A stretch of DNA of 64,000 nt from positions 62,001 through 126,000 of the forward strand of contig CAVWGG010000021.1 in assembly GCA_963754535.1 (NCBI GenBank), written 5' to 3'. The stretch comes from RPQJ01 sp963754535. Its GTDB lineage: Bacteria > Pseudomonadota > Gammaproteobacteria > Steroidobacterales > Steroidobacteraceae. Position 1 is the first letter of the stretch, and every line of letters begins with the position of its first letter. Made by a program: the position numbers and the translations under genes. Below are positions 1 to 8,733 of this stretch, piece after piece. The notes under the pieces are model-generated. The model did not search any database. It saw nothing but the letters and a program-made list of their open reading frames with translations, and was not told the DNA's origin.

Positions 1-90
1 GGGCTCGGTCGCGAACCTTTCGTGTGGTCGCTCGTGCTCGGCGCCGTCGGCCTGCCGCTCTACTGGTTCATGCGCAAGCGCCAGGCATGA
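1..90 (+). CDS. C-terminal end of a membrane protein (partial, transporter-like)
   Basis: The window opens inside a reading frame that is open from base 1 and stops with TGA at 88-90, giving 29 residues. The tail has a hydrophobic stretch of about 18 residues (FVWSLVLGAVGLPLYWFM) followed by the basic end RKRQA. This is the look of a last transmembrane helix and cytoplasmic tail, as in amino-acid permeases of the APC superfamily. That assignment is a guess from the tail only; most of the gene lies outside the window. Confidence 0.5.
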   Translation, partial: GLGREPFVWSLVLGAVGLPLYWFMRKRQA

Positions 91-120
91 ACACACCGCA
101 ATCCTGGCCGGGGGACGACG

Positions 121-1197
121 ATGCGTAATCAGAACGATTCGAGGGCAAGGCAGCGCGCGACGGCGCGCACCGGCGGATTCGCTGGTCCAGTGGCCGTTGC
201 GCTCGGTTGGGCGCTCGGACTGCTGGTTGCGCCTGCAGTGCACGCGGACGGTTCGGTCGCGACAATCGCGACCAGCCCAACTGGCGCGACCACCGCAACC
301 GGCGATTACACGGCCGACGGACGGCTCCCGCTCGGCACGATCATGGGCCGCTTCGATGCGCTGTCGACTCGGCATGACTGGCTGCCCGACACCATCTACA
401 GCTATCCCGATGCCGAGGACGTGACGATAAAGTCCTGGCGCACGCCGCGACGCGGCGAGGCGTTGTGGGTGCTTTCAGGCATCCATGGCGAGGAACCCGC
501 CGGACCGAATGCCATCGCTGCCAATCTCGCGAGCCTCACGCAACTCGCGGAAGCAGGCGTACCCATCGTCGTCATCCCGCTCGCCAATCCAAATGCCTAC
601 CGGCACAACTGGCGGTATCCGAATACCCCGGAACGCGACTGGAAGAAAGGCGGTGGCTACAGCGTCGGCGATGCGGAATACCTGCTGCCCGACCTCGAGA
701 CAGGCACGAAGCCGCGCGCCGGGGAAGCACCGGGACCGGAAGCCGCTGCACTGACGCGGTACGTCCTGCGCCTGGCGGAGCAGTACCCGCCTCGTCTCGT
801 GCTGGACCTGCACGAGGACGAACTCTCCACGGAGGGCGGCTACATCTACTCGCAGGGCACGCGACCCGACGACAATCCCGTCGGCGCGGAAATCATCCGC
901 CTGCTGCAAGCCACCGGCATTCCATTGCGGCAGTCGGGCAAGACCCGGTTCGGCGAGCCGATCATGCAGGGCGTGATCAGCCGGGACGACAAGGGCGGCC
1001 CGATCCGCGACGGTTCGATCGACGAATTGCTGGCAGCGACCGAGGTCTTCGTCGACGGCAGGAAGGTGCGCGGCCCGTCGGCACGCACGGTAATCGTGGT
1101 CGAGACGCCGGCGTTCGAGGGTTCAAGGTTCGAACTGCGCGTCGCGGCGCAAGGCGCCGTCGTCCGTCAGGTGCGCGAACTCTGGCGGTTGAAATGA
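121..1197 (+). CDS. exported M14-like zinc carboxypeptidase / deacylase
   Basis: The 358-residue protein has a basic N-terminus and a hydrophobic segment at about residues 20-42, ending near AVHADG, so it is probably secreted to the periplasm. The M14 / succinylglutamate-desuccinylase fold is suggested by the first zinc motif HGEEPAGPNA (His and Glu ligands), the second ligand region LDLHEDEL, and a late VVETP that could supply the general-base Glu. The substrate cannot be read from the sequence; cell-wall peptides or N-acyl amino acids are typical for the family. The stop overlaps the start of the enoyl-CoA hydratase (ATGA), which suggests co-transcription. A distantly related, broken M14 gene lies at 41148-42930. 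Confidence 0.75.
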   Translation: MRNQNDSRARQRATARTGGFAGPVAVALGWALGLLVAPAVHADGSVATIATSPTGATTATGDYTADGRLPLGTIMGRFDALSTRHDWLPDTIYSYPDAEDVTIKSWRTPRRGEALWVLSGIHGEEPAGPNAIAANLASLTQLAEAGVPIVVIPLANPNAYRHNWRYPNTPERDWKKGGGYSVGDAEYLLPDLETGTKPRAGEAPGPEAAALTRYVLRLAEQYPPRLVLDLHEDELSTEGGYIYSQGTRPDDNPVGAEIIRLLQATGIPLRQSGKTRFGEPIMQGVISRDDKGGPIRDGSIDELLAATEVFVDGRKVRGPSARTVIVVETPAFEGSRFELRVAAQGAVVRQVRELWRLK

Positions 1198-1991
1198 AGA
1201 AGCACGTTGATTTCACGCTGCAGGACGGGATCGCCGTCATCACCATGGACAGTCCGCCGGTGAATGCCTTCACCGACGCCCTGCATGACGACTTCCGCAC
1301 CACGCTGGCGACGCTCGCCGGGCAGGCCGTGCGTGCAGCCGTCATCACTGGCACGGGCAGGCATTTCCAGGCCGGTGGCGATATGAATCGTTTCCTGACG
1401 CTGAAGACGCTGGCGGACGCCAGGGCCTTCGTCGAACTGGCGCAGGGTTTCATGAACGCGATTGCCGCGACGCCCTATCCGACCATCGCCGCGGTGAACG
1501 GCTACGCGCTTGGGGGCGGACTGGAGATCGCGCTGGCCTGCGACATTCGCGTGGCGTCGAGCAGCGCCGTCCTCGGCCTGCCGGAGGCACGGTACGGCAT
1601 CCTTGCCGGCGCCGGCGGCACTCAACGCCTGGCGCGCCTGATCGGACCGGGACGAGCCAAGTTGATGATGTACACCGGCCGGCAATTCACGGCGGACCAG
1701 GCGCTGGAATTAGGCCTGGTGGAGCACGTCTCGGCGCCGGAGCAATTGCTGGCGGACTCGCTGGCCATCGCCCGCGAAATCGCCGGCAACAGTCCGGTCG
1801 CTGTCCGGCACATCAAGCGCTGTGTCGACGAGGGGCTGGATCTGCCGCTCGAGCGAGCGCTGGCGCTCGAACGCGACTACTGGGCGGGTCTCATCCCGCA
1901 TGGGGACTACCTGGAGGGAGTACGGGCCTGGCTGGAGAAACGCCAGCCAGACTATCCCGATCTCCCGGCACGCCAGGACGATAGCCCGTAA
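1194..1991 (+). CDS. enoyl-CoA hydratase/isomerase family protein
   Basis: This is a 265-residue crotonase-fold protein. The start ATG at 1194 overlaps the previous stop and gives MKKHVDFTLQ, the normal crotonase N-terminus; the frame is open further upstream but without homology. Oxyanion-hole segments are visible (GRHFQAGGDM and ALGGGLEIALACD). Both Glu positions of true hydratases are kept, in GGGLEIALACD and in LPEARYGI before GAGGTQRL, so hydration of 2-enoyl-CoA is plausible. The acyl-CoA ligase gene follows after 31 bases, so the pair could activate and then hydrate or hydrolyse an unidentified acid. The specific pathway is inferred only. Confidence 0.88.
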   Translation: MKKHVDFTLQDGIAVITMDSPPVNAFTDALHDDFRTTLATLAGQAVRAAVITGTGRHFQAGGDMNRFLTLKTLADARAFVELAQGFMNAIAATPYPTIAAVNGYALGGGLEIALACDIRVASSSAVLGLPEARYGILAGAGGTQRLARLIGPGRAKLMMYTGRQFTADQALELGLVEHVSAPEQLLADSLAIAREIAGNSPVAVRHIKRCVDEGLDLPLERALALERDYWAGLIPHGDYLEGVRAWLEKRQPDYPDLPARQDDSP

Positions 1992-2022
1992 CAGAACACT
2001 GTCCTTGCAACAGAGGCCTGTC

Positions 2023-3585
2023 ATGCCAGCTGCCGCACAGTCCCTGCTCACGTCCGTCCCCTGCCGTTACCTGCTCAAGCGCCACGCCCTCGAGCGCGCG
2101 GACAAGATTGCCGTCATCGACGGCGCCACCGGCGAGGCGATCACCTACGGCGAACTGCACGAGCGCGTCGCGCGCATGGCTGGCTGGCTCGTGAGCCGCG
2201 GCATCGGCACCGGCGATCGCGTCGCCTGCCTGGCGCTGAACAGCAAGGCCTACACTGAATTTTTCCTGGCACTCTCGTGGATCGGCGCCGTGCTCGTGCC
2301 GCTGAACATCCGGCATGCGGCACCGGAGCTGCGATTCATCATCGAGGATGCGGGTGCACGGGCCTGCTTCTCCTGCAGCAAGATGGCGTCGCTCGCCGAG
2401 GCCGCGCTGGAAGGCAGCGAGACGGTTGAACTGAAGATCCTGCACGGCGCAACGCGCGCCGGGTGGACCGATTTCAACGCCCTCACCGGGCCGGCCAACC
2501 CGATGCTCGAAATGGAGCCGTCGGTCAGCGGTGAATCCCTGTTCATGCTGCTGTACACCAGCGGCACGACGGGCAAGCCCAAGGGCTGCATGATTCCGCA
2601 GCGCACCTGGACGGGTTATGCAGCCAACATGGCTGCCTGCTTCGGGATGGGTGAGACGGACGTCTACCTGGCCTTCCTGCCGTATTTCCACGTCGCCGGC
2701 TTTGGCACGGCGCTCTCCCAGCTGATCCTCGGCGGCACGATCGTCACGGCGCCGTTGGCAGACCCAAAGCTGTTCTATCGGCTGATTGCAGAGCATCACG
2801 TCAGCATCGTGTTCCTCGTTCCGGGCATCTCCGCTGCCTTCGTCGCCGACGAGTCGCGGGCAGCCACCGACACGTCCTCGCTCAGGACCTTCATCAGCGG
2901 CGCCGGCGTGGAAAAGCTCGAGCTGGTCGAGGCGATCGAGGCGCAGCTGGGCGCGAAGTACTACGGCATCTACGGCCAGACCGAAGCCGGCGGCAAGGTG
3001 ACCTGGGCCGACTCACGCATGCTGCGCGACGATCCAACCACTTACGGCCACGTCATGCCCTTCTGCGACTACATCCTGGCCGATGACGATGACCACGACG
3101 TGCCGCCCGGAGCGATCGGTGAACTGTGCGTGCGCAGCAGCACCGTAATGCTGGGCTACTGGAATCACCCCTCAGCCACTGCGGAGACGCTGAAGAACGA
3201 TTGGCACCATACCGGCGACCTGTTCGTGCGGCTCGCCAATGGCCAGATGAAGATGGTCGACCGCAAGAAATACCTGATCAAGACCGGGGGCGAGAACGTC
3301 TACCCGCAGGAGGTCGAACAGGTGCTGCTGCGGCACGAAGCCGTCGCCGACGCAGCGGTGATCGGCATTCCGGACGAACGCTGGGGCGAAGCCGTGATGG
3401 CGTTCATCGTCCTCAAGCCGGGGCGCGAACTGACGCGCGCCGCGGTCGCGGACTGGGTCGGCGCACACATCGCCGGCTACAAGAAGCCGCGCTACGTCGA
3501 ATTCGTCGCTGCACTGCCGCGCAACGTCTCAGGCAAGATCCTGAAGACAGAACTTGCCGGTTACACTGCCGTCACCAGGTCCTGA
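2023..3585 (+). CDS. AMP-binding acyl-CoA synthetase/ligase
   Basis: This is a 520-residue class I adenylate-forming enzyme of the usual family length. ATG 2023 is chosen because homology begins at once (YLLKRHALERADKIAVIDG) and there is none in the longer open frame. The phosphate-binding loop YTSGTTGKPKG, the YGIYGQTEAGG adenine/acyl motif, the HTGDL aspartate motif and the hinge/C-terminal KKYLIKTGGENVYPQEVE are all present, with the C-terminal catalytic Lys in SGKILKT. It should convert a carboxylic acid, ATP and CoA to acyl-CoA. The substrate is unknown; short to medium chain or aromatic acids are all possible. It lies in the same run as the crotonase. Confidence 0.9.
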   Translation: MPAAAQSLLTSVPCRYLLKRHALERADKIAVIDGATGEAITYGELHERVARMAGWLVSRGIGTGDRVACLALNSKAYTEFFLALSWIGAVLVPLNIRHAAPELRFIIEDAGARACFSCSKMASLAEAALEGSETVELKILHGATRAGWTDFNALTGPANPMLEMEPSVSGESLFMLLYTSGTTGKPKGCMIPQRTWTGYAANMAACFGMGETDVYLAFLPYFHVAGFGTALSQLILGGTIVTAPLADPKLFYRLIAEHHVSIVFLVPGISAAFVADESRAATDTSSLRTFISGAGVEKLELVEAIEAQLGAKYYGIYGQTEAGGKVTWADSRMLRDDPTTYGHVMPFCDYILADDDDHDVPPGAIGELCVRSSTVMLGYWNHPSATAETLKNDWHHTGDLFVRLANGQMKMVDRKKYLIKTGGENVYPQEVEQVLLRHEAVADAAVIGIPDERWGEAVMAFIVLKPGRELTRAAVADWVGAHIAGYKKPRYVEFVAALPRNVSGKILKTELAGYTAVTRS

Positions 3586-3597
3586 GCCGGAGTCGCC

Positions 3598-5397
3598 ATG
3601 CATCGATCTGCAACGGGTTTCAGCATCGCCATGGCCGGCGTGTGCGGGATCATCTTCTCGAGCGTCGCCGGCGGCGAGACCCGCGCGACGCCGGCTGCGC
3701 ACGACACACTGTCACCGATGGTGGCCATCGCCGACGACTACCTTGCGACGCTGGCGCGGATGCAGCCCGAATTCGGAACGTCGGAAGACCTCCCCGGCAC
3801 CGATCACGGCGCGCTCAGCGACAACACCGAGCCCGGCATCGCCAGGTGGCGGGCGTACGAGGACAAGGTGCTCGCGCAACTCAAGGCGATTCCGGCCGCA
3901 TCATTGCACGAGGAATCCGACCGCGTGCTTGCCGGAGTGCTGCGCGACGAACTCGAGCGCAGCGCGGGTGCGCGAGTGTGTCGCCTCGAGTTGTGGGGCG
4001 TCGCCTCCTACGTGAATGGCTGGCAGGCCAGCCTGACCGACCTGGCGCGCGTGCAGCCGGTCGGCAGCGATGCCCTGCGTGCGGCCGCGCTGCGGCGCGC
4101 CAGGGGAATCCCGCATTTTATCGACAACGAGATCGTAATGCTGCGGCAGGGACTGCGCGAGGGCTATTCATCGCCGAAAGTCATCGTGCGCGAAGTGATC
4201 AAGCAGCTCGATGAACTGCTGGCGACACCGCCTGCGCAATCGCCTTTCGGCGCACCCATGGAGCGCGACACCGATCCGCAATTCCGCGCGGCGTACCAGG
4301 CCGTCGTTCGCGACGAGATCAATCCGGCCGTGCTGCGTTACCGCGAATTCCTGAGCCAGACGTACCTTCCCGCCGCACGGGAAGCGCTGGGCGTGTCCGC
4401 CAACCCGAATGGACGTGCCTGCTACGACGCCGTCGTGCGCCAGTTCAGCACCGTGTCGATGCCGGCCGACCAGGTCTACGAGACGGGCTGGCAGCAGATT
4501 CGTACGCTCGACGAGCAGATGCGTCCCCTCGCAGTGCGCCTGACCGGCACGGACGATCTCGCCCGCGCCATGCACATGGTCAACACCGAGTCGCGCTTTG
4601 CCTTCAAGACCGAAGCTGACGTCGTCGCTTACGCGCAGGCAGCACAGGATCGGGCGAGTGCCGCCATGCCGCGCGCATTCGGCCTGTACACGACGCTGCC
4701 GGTGCAGATCCAGCCGTACCCGGAATTCCGCGCACGTGCAGGCGCGCCGGGACAGTACCAGGCACCGCCCGAAGACGGCAGCCGGCCACCGATTCACCTG
4801 CTGAACACCTGGGACCCGACGCACAAGAGCCGCGCCAGCATCGAGAGCACGACCTTTCACGAGACATGGCCCGGGCACCACCAGCAGATCATGGTGGCGC
4901 GGGAAGCCAAGGCGCAACACCGGCTGGTGCGCACGCTCTTCAATTCAGGATTCGGTGAAGGCTGGGCGCTGTACGCAGAACGCGTTGCCGACGAGATGGA
5001 GCTGTATTCGGGCGAGCTCGATCGCTTCGGCTACCTGAGCAGCGCGAAGTTCCGCTCGGCTCGCATGGTGATCGACTCAGGCATCCACACCCGCGGGATG
5101 AGTTACGACGAGGCGTTCAAGCTGCTCACGGAACAGTCGACACTCTCCCCCGCGCAGGTGCGGGGCGAAGTGAACCGCTACATTTCGTGGCCGGGGCAGG
5201 CGCCGTCCTACATGATCGGCAACCTCGAGATCCTGCGCCTGCGCGATGCGGCGCAGGCGAAACTCGGCGCGCAGTTCGACCTGCGGGCGTTTCACGACCA
5301 GGTGCTCGGGCGCGGATCGGTGACGTTGCCGCTGCTGCGCGAACTGGTCGAGGAATGGATCACGACCGCTCCGGCCGTGGCGCCTCGGACCCACTGA
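3598..5397 (+). CDS. exported DUF885-family metallopeptidase-like protein
   Basis: The 599-residue protein has an N-terminal hydrophobic signal at about residues 8-25. Its C-terminal half carries the DUF885 hallmark FHETWPGHHQQIM, an HExxPGHH-type zinc site, followed about 30 residues later by GEGWALYAERVADEMELY, which supplies the likely third ligand. The N-terminal region is helical. DUF885 proteins are presumed periplasmic zinc peptidases of unknown substrate. The start is 12 bases after the ligase stop, so it is probably in the same transcript, and the AmpG-like carrier follows after 30 bases. Co-occurrence with an M14 peptidase and a muropeptide-type carrier hints at peptide scavenging (inference). 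Confidence 0.82.
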   Translation: MHRSATGFSIAMAGVCGIIFSSVAGGETRATPAAHDTLSPMVAIADDYLATLARMQPEFGTSEDLPGTDHGALSDNTEPGIARWRAYEDKVLAQLKAIPAASLHEESDRVLAGVLRDELERSAGARVCRLELWGVASYVNGWQASLTDLARVQPVGSDALRAAALRRARGIPHFIDNEIVMLRQGLREGYSSPKVIVREVIKQLDELLATPPAQSPFGAPMERDTDPQFRAAYQAVVRDEINPAVLRYREFLSQTYLPAAREALGVSANPNGRACYDAVVRQFSTVSMPADQVYETGWQQIRTLDEQMRPLAVRLTGTDDLARAMHMVNTESRFAFKTEADVVAYAQAAQDRASAAMPRAFGLYTTLPVQIQPYPEFRARAGAPGQYQAPPEDGSRPPIHLLNTWDPTHKSRASIESTTFHETWPGHHQQIMVAREAKAQHRLVRTLFNSGFGEGWALYAERVADEMELYSGELDRFGYLSSAKFRSARMVIDSGIHTRGMSYDEAFKLLTEQSTLSPAQVRGEVNRYISWPGQAPSYMIGNLEILRLRDAAQAKLGAQFDLRAFHDQVLGRGSVTLPLLRELVEEWITTAPAVAPRTH

Positions 5398-5427
5398 GCA
5401 AGGCTGCCCTGGGGACCGTAGCTCGCG

Positions 5428-6621
5428 ATGCGCCTGTTCCTGCTGCTCGCCCTGCTCTACTTCGCGCAGGGCCTGCCCTCCGGCCTGATTGCGAAGGCGC
5501 TGCCGGCACTGCTGCGTGACCAGGGCGTTTCGCTCTCCCTGATCGGCTTCACCAGCGCGCTCGCGCTGCCGTGGGCGCTGAAGTTCCTGTGGGCGCCACT
5601 GATCGATCGCTATGGCACGCGCAAGCAATGGCTGCTCGGCCTGAACGGCCTGACGATGGCGCTGATGCTGCTGGTCGCCTCGCGCGATTTCGCAGCATGG
5701 GTCGACCGGCTGCCCTGGCTGCTCGCCGCGCTGTTCTGCGCCAACGTGATCTCGGCGACGCAGGACGTCGCCACCGACGGGTACGCGGTCACCAGACTGA
5801 AGCCGGAATGGCGCGGCCTGGGCAACAGCATCCAGGTGGTCGGTTACAAGCTCGGCATGGTGATGGGCAGCGGCGGCTTGCTGTGGCTGGTGTCGCATCA
5901 CGGCTGGCAGGCGAGCTACGGCGGGCTGGCGTGCCTGATGCTGCTCGTGATCGTGCCGGTGCTGTTCATGCAGGACGAGCGCACGCCGCTGCAGCAGGCC
6001 GCGACGCACACAGAGTGGCACGGGCTGCGCGGGTATGCCGGGTTGTTCCGCGACTTCGTCGCACGACCCGGAATGGGCTGGTGGCTCGCGACCATCGCGC
6101 TGTATAAATTCGGCGACTCGCTCGCGTCGCGCATGACCGGGCCGCTGCTGGCCGACAGCGGATTCTCGCTCGCACAGATCGGCGTGATCACGGGCGTGGC
6201 TGGCGCCACGGCGGGAGTCATCGGCGCGTTCGTCGGCGGCGCAACGCTCCTGCGCATCGGCCACCGCGAAGCCCTGCTGGCATTCGGCGTGATGCAGGCG
6301 CTTGGACTCGCCGGCTACCTGCTGGTCGTCGCGGGCGTGCACGACCTCTATGCGATCGGCGCCATCGTCTACTTCGAGCAGTTCGCGGACGGCCTCTCGA
6401 CCGTCGCCCTGTTCACCCTGATGATGGACCGCTGCCGCGCGCATGCGCCGGGCACCGACTACTCGCTGCAGGCCTCGCTGATGGTGATGGTCACCGGCGT
6501 GGCCGCAACCATCGGCGGCCTGTTCACCGACCGGTTCGGCTACGGCACCGTCTTCTTCACGGCCGCGCTGCTGACCCTGCTCGCGCTGGTGCCAGCATTC
6601 CTGTCCTTCCGCAAGACTTGA
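5428..6621 (+). CDS. MFS transporter, AmpG-like
   Basis: This 397-residue, strongly hydrophobic protein has about twelve predicted membrane spans. The opening LLLALLYFAQGLPSGLIAKA and the loop LKFLWAPLIDRYGTRKQW resemble the AmpG / acetyl-CoA-transporter branch of the major facilitator superfamily, which carries anhydro-muropeptides inward in AmpG proper. The second half contains the expected VYFEQFADGLSTVALFTLMM segment. It is shorter than E. coli AmpG (about 490 residues), so a different ligand is quite possible. It follows the DUF885 gene by 30 bases and is probably co-transcribed with it. Confidence 0.8.
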   Translation: MRLFLLLALLYFAQGLPSGLIAKALPALLRDQGVSLSLIGFTSALALPWALKFLWAPLIDRYGTRKQWLLGLNGLTMALMLLVASRDFAAWVDRLPWLLAALFCANVISATQDVATDGYAVTRLKPEWRGLGNSIQVVGYKLGMVMGSGGLLWLVSHHGWQASYGGLACLMLLVIVPVLFMQDERTPLQQAATHTEWHGLRGYAGLFRDFVARPGMGWWLATIALYKFGDSLASRMTGPLLADSGFSLAQIGVITGVAGATAGVIGAFVGGATLLRIGHREALLAFGVMQALGLAGYLLVVAGVHDLYAIGAIVYFEQFADGLSTVALFTLMMDRCRAHAPGTDYSLQASLMVMVTGVAATIGGLFTDRFGYGTVFFTAALLTLLALVPAFLSFRKT

Positions 6622-6719
6622 CGTTTTCGCAGCACGCCCACCGGCTGACGGGTGCACCAGGCCCGCGGCTTGGTATATGTTTGCAAGCCTGAACGTCGCC
6701 GGGGAGGGAGCGTCACGAC

Positions 6720-6852
6720 ATGAAAGCACTGACCACTGCGCAAGTATTGGTGCTGGCGCGCTTCGCCCTGATGTTGCTCGAGATGGCGTTGATCCGCGCT
6801 CACCTCGTCCGCGGCCGCTACACGCTGCAAGGACACGCTCGCATCGATCGGC
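6720..6852 (+). other. N-terminal piece of the sterol-desaturase-family gene, out of frame with the rest
   Basis: The frame starting at ATG 6720 (MKALTTAQVLVLARF...) reads as a hydrophobic N-terminal helix and then RGRYTLQ. It continues as nonsense after about 6830. The +1 frame takes over with DTLASIGMRAGNY, which is the normal continuation in this family. Removing one G from the GG at 6831-6832 would join the two frames. Upstream, at 6622-6719, there is a 98-base gap with no gene. Confidence 0.6.
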
Positions 6853-7632
6853 ATGCGTGCCGGCAACTACGCAACCAACGTGGCGCTGGCCGGCGCTACG
6901 GTCGCCGTCTTCGCCTTCATCTACCAGTTCCGGCTCTTCGACATCGCGATGAGCTCGCCCTGGGCCTGGGCTGCGATCGTCGTGCTCGACGACCTGGCGT
7001 ACTACTGGTTCCATCGCATCAGCCACGAGTGCCGGTTCTGGTGGGCGGCGCACGTCAATCATCATTCGTCGCAGGAGTACAACCTCTCCACGGCGATCCG
7101 CCAGCCCTGGACCGGCGTGCTCGTCGGCACCTGGGCGCCGTGGTTCGTGCTGCTGCTGATCGGCTTCCCGCCGGAGATGATTTTCCTGCAGAGCGGACTC
7201 AACCTGCTCTACCAGTTCTGGATCCACACCGAGGCCATTCGCCGGATGCCGGCGTGGTTCGAGTACCTGTTCAACACGCCGTCGCACCATCGCGTGCACC
7301 ACGCGTCGAACCCCCGCTACGTCGACCGCAACTACGCCGGCATCTTCATGGTGTGGGACCGCATGTTCGGGACGTTCGCGGCCGAGCGCGACGATGATCC
7401 GCCGAAGTACGGCCTGATCAACAACATCGACACGTTCAACCCGATCAAGATCGCGTTCCATGAATGGGCCGCGATGTTCCGTGACGTCAGTCGCGCGCGG
7501 AGCCTGCGCGAGATCGGGGGTTATATCTTTGGCCCGCCGGGCTGGCGGCCCGATGGGACGGGCCCAACGGCGGCGAATGTGCGTGCCGCCTGGTCCCGGG
7601 ACATGAATGGCGAGAGTTCCGCGGCGCTGTAG
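6853..7632 (+). CDS. sterol desaturase / fatty acid hydroxylase family protein, 5' end frameshifted
   Basis: The downstream frame gives 259 residues and contains the three histidine clusters of membrane di-iron hydroxylases: WFHRISHE, HVNHHSS and HRVHHASN, with membrane helices between them. Such enzymes hydroxylate or desaturate lipid substrates at the membrane. The true N-terminus is encoded in another frame from 6720, so the gene is either mutated or carries a one-base sequencing error. Translation could still begin at ATG 6853 or an earlier alternative start, leaving all histidine boxes but losing the first helix. The PEBP gene starts 2 bases after the stop. Confidence 0.82.
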   Translation: MRAGNYATNVALAGATVAVFAFIYQFRLFDIAMSSPWAWAAIVVLDDLAYYWFHRISHECRFWWAAHVNHHSSQEYNLSTAIRQPWTGVLVGTWAPWFVLLLIGFPPEMIFLQSGLNLLYQFWIHTEAIRRMPAWFEYLFNTPSHHRVHHASNPRYVDRNYAGIFMVWDRMFGTFAAERDDDPPKYGLINNIDTFNPIKIAFHEWAAMFRDVSRARSLREIGGYIFGPPGWRPDGTGPTAANVRAAWSRDMNGESSAAL

Positions 7633-7634
7633 CG

Positions 7635-8108
7635 ATGGAACTTTCGTCCACGGCATTCGAACCCGGCGCGGCGATACCGAGGCGGTGCACCTGTGAAGGC
7701 AACGACGTTTCGCCGCCGCTGCGCTGGCAAGGCATACCGACAGGCGCGAAATCGCTGGTGCTGATCGTCGACGATCCGGACGCGCCGGACCCGCGCTCGC
7801 CCAGGATGACGTGGGTTCACTGGGTGCTGGCGAACCTGCCCGTGGATTCCGGCGGACTGCCGGAGGGCATCGCGCCGGCAACCCTGCCCAAGGGAACGGT
7901 CGAGGGCCTCAACGACTGGAAACGCACAGGCTATGGCGGGCCCTGCCCGCCCATCGGCCGGCATCGCTACTTTCACAAGCTGTACGCGCTGGACACCGTG
8001 CTCGACGGTCTCAAGCACCCGACGAAGGCGCAGGTGGAGGCGGCGATGAAAGGTCATGTGCTGGCGCACGCGGAACTGGTGGGCACGTACGCGAAGCCGG
8101 GGCACTGA
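7635..8108 (+). CDS. YbhB/YbcL family Raf-kinase-inhibitor-like (PEBP) protein
   Basis: This is a 157-residue protein of the usual bacterial PEBP length. Conserved PEBP segments are clear: CEGNDVSPPLRW, the ligand-pocket DDPDAPDP, WVHWVLANLP, YGGPCPPIG-HRYFHKLYALD and the C-terminal HVLAHAELVGTY. No signal peptide is seen, so it is cytoplasmic, and the molecular role of bacterial members is poorly defined. The start lies 2 bases after the hydroxylase stop. Its last 98 bases overlap tail-to-tail with the V-ATPase D subunit gene on the other strand. Confidence 0.9.
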   Translation: MELSSTAFEPGAAIPRRCTCEGNDVSPPLRWQGIPTGAKSLVLIVDDPDAPDPRSPRMTWVHWVLANLPVDSGGLPEGIAPATLPKGTVEGLNDWKRTGYGGPCPPIGRHRYFHKLYALDTVLDGLKHPTKAQVEAAMKGHVLAHAELVGTYAKPGH

Positions 8109-8733
8109 AGGCACCGTCGTGCCGGCCCGATTTGAACTTCTTCAGGCGATAGTGAGCCTCGCGCTCACGCTCGCCAAGGAACTGCACGATTGAGCGGATT
8201 TCCGCTCGCAACCGCGGCAACACGCGCTCCTCGAGCACTCGTACCCTGCGCGTGACGGCCAGGATCTCTTCGCCAAGCATCTTGATCTTGCTCTCGAACG
8301 CAGCGATCTCGAGCATCGCTTCCAGCACCGACTCGAAGCGATGGACCGACTCCTCGAGATGCGGCGTGGTGACGGTGTAATCGTAGGCACGTTCCTGCGG
8401 CGCCCGCACGAAAGGCCCGAAGGCCACGAGGTCCCGATAGCGGACACCGAGCAGGTTGCGATCTGCGACGTCCACGCCCACCTCGCGCTCCGAGAGTGCG
8501 GCAAGCGTCGCCACGAATGCGGCCCCCTCGTGTCCTTCGCTCAGGTGCAACTCGTCGATGGCAACGCCATAGTCGCGCCGGATCGCGTCACGGGAACGCA
8601 CGAGGGGACGGACCGATTCGAGGAAGCCACGAATCAGCGCCTGGCGCCGTGCTTTCAGGATGGCCACGCTGTTCGCGATCGACGTGGCCTTTTCCTCCAG
8701 CTGCAGCAGATCGGTGCGGGTCGGGTGGATCAT
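8011..8733 (-). CDS. ntpD: V/A-type ATPase subunit D (central stalk)
   Basis: The first ~205 residues match subunit D, the coiled-coil rotor shaft: MIHPTRTDLLQLEEKATSIA, long helices, and a C-terminal helix ending in ERVLPRLRAEIRSIVQFL. The total length, 240 residues, is about 30 longer than usual. The extra tail is low-complexity, Pro/Ser-rich (ending SSPPPPAPSSGA) and is read from DNA antisense to the PEBP gene, so an ancestral stop was probably lost. The start overlaps the B subunit stop (ATGA). It is the last gene of the nine-gene ATPase operon. Confidence 0.9.
   Translation of the reverse strand: MIHPTRTDLLQLEEKATSIANSVAILKARRQALIRGFLESVRPLVRSRDAIRRDYGVAIDELHLSEGHEGAAFVATLAALSEREVGVDVADRNLLGVRYRDLVAFGPFVRAPQERAYDYTVTTPHLEESVHRFESVLEAMLEIAAFESKIKMLGEEILAVTRRVRVLEERVLPRLRAEIRSIVQFLGEREREAHYRLKKFKSGRHDGAFSAPASRTCPPVPRAPAHDLSSPPPPAPSSGA

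Noticed and set aside
5077..7881. A very long - strand open frame of 934 codons over the DUF885/AmpG-like/hydroxylase genes
   Set aside because: It is antisense to three genes with clear family motifs, and its sequence (runs of QQH, EQ, RR) is the usual shadow of GC-rich coding DNA with no domain.
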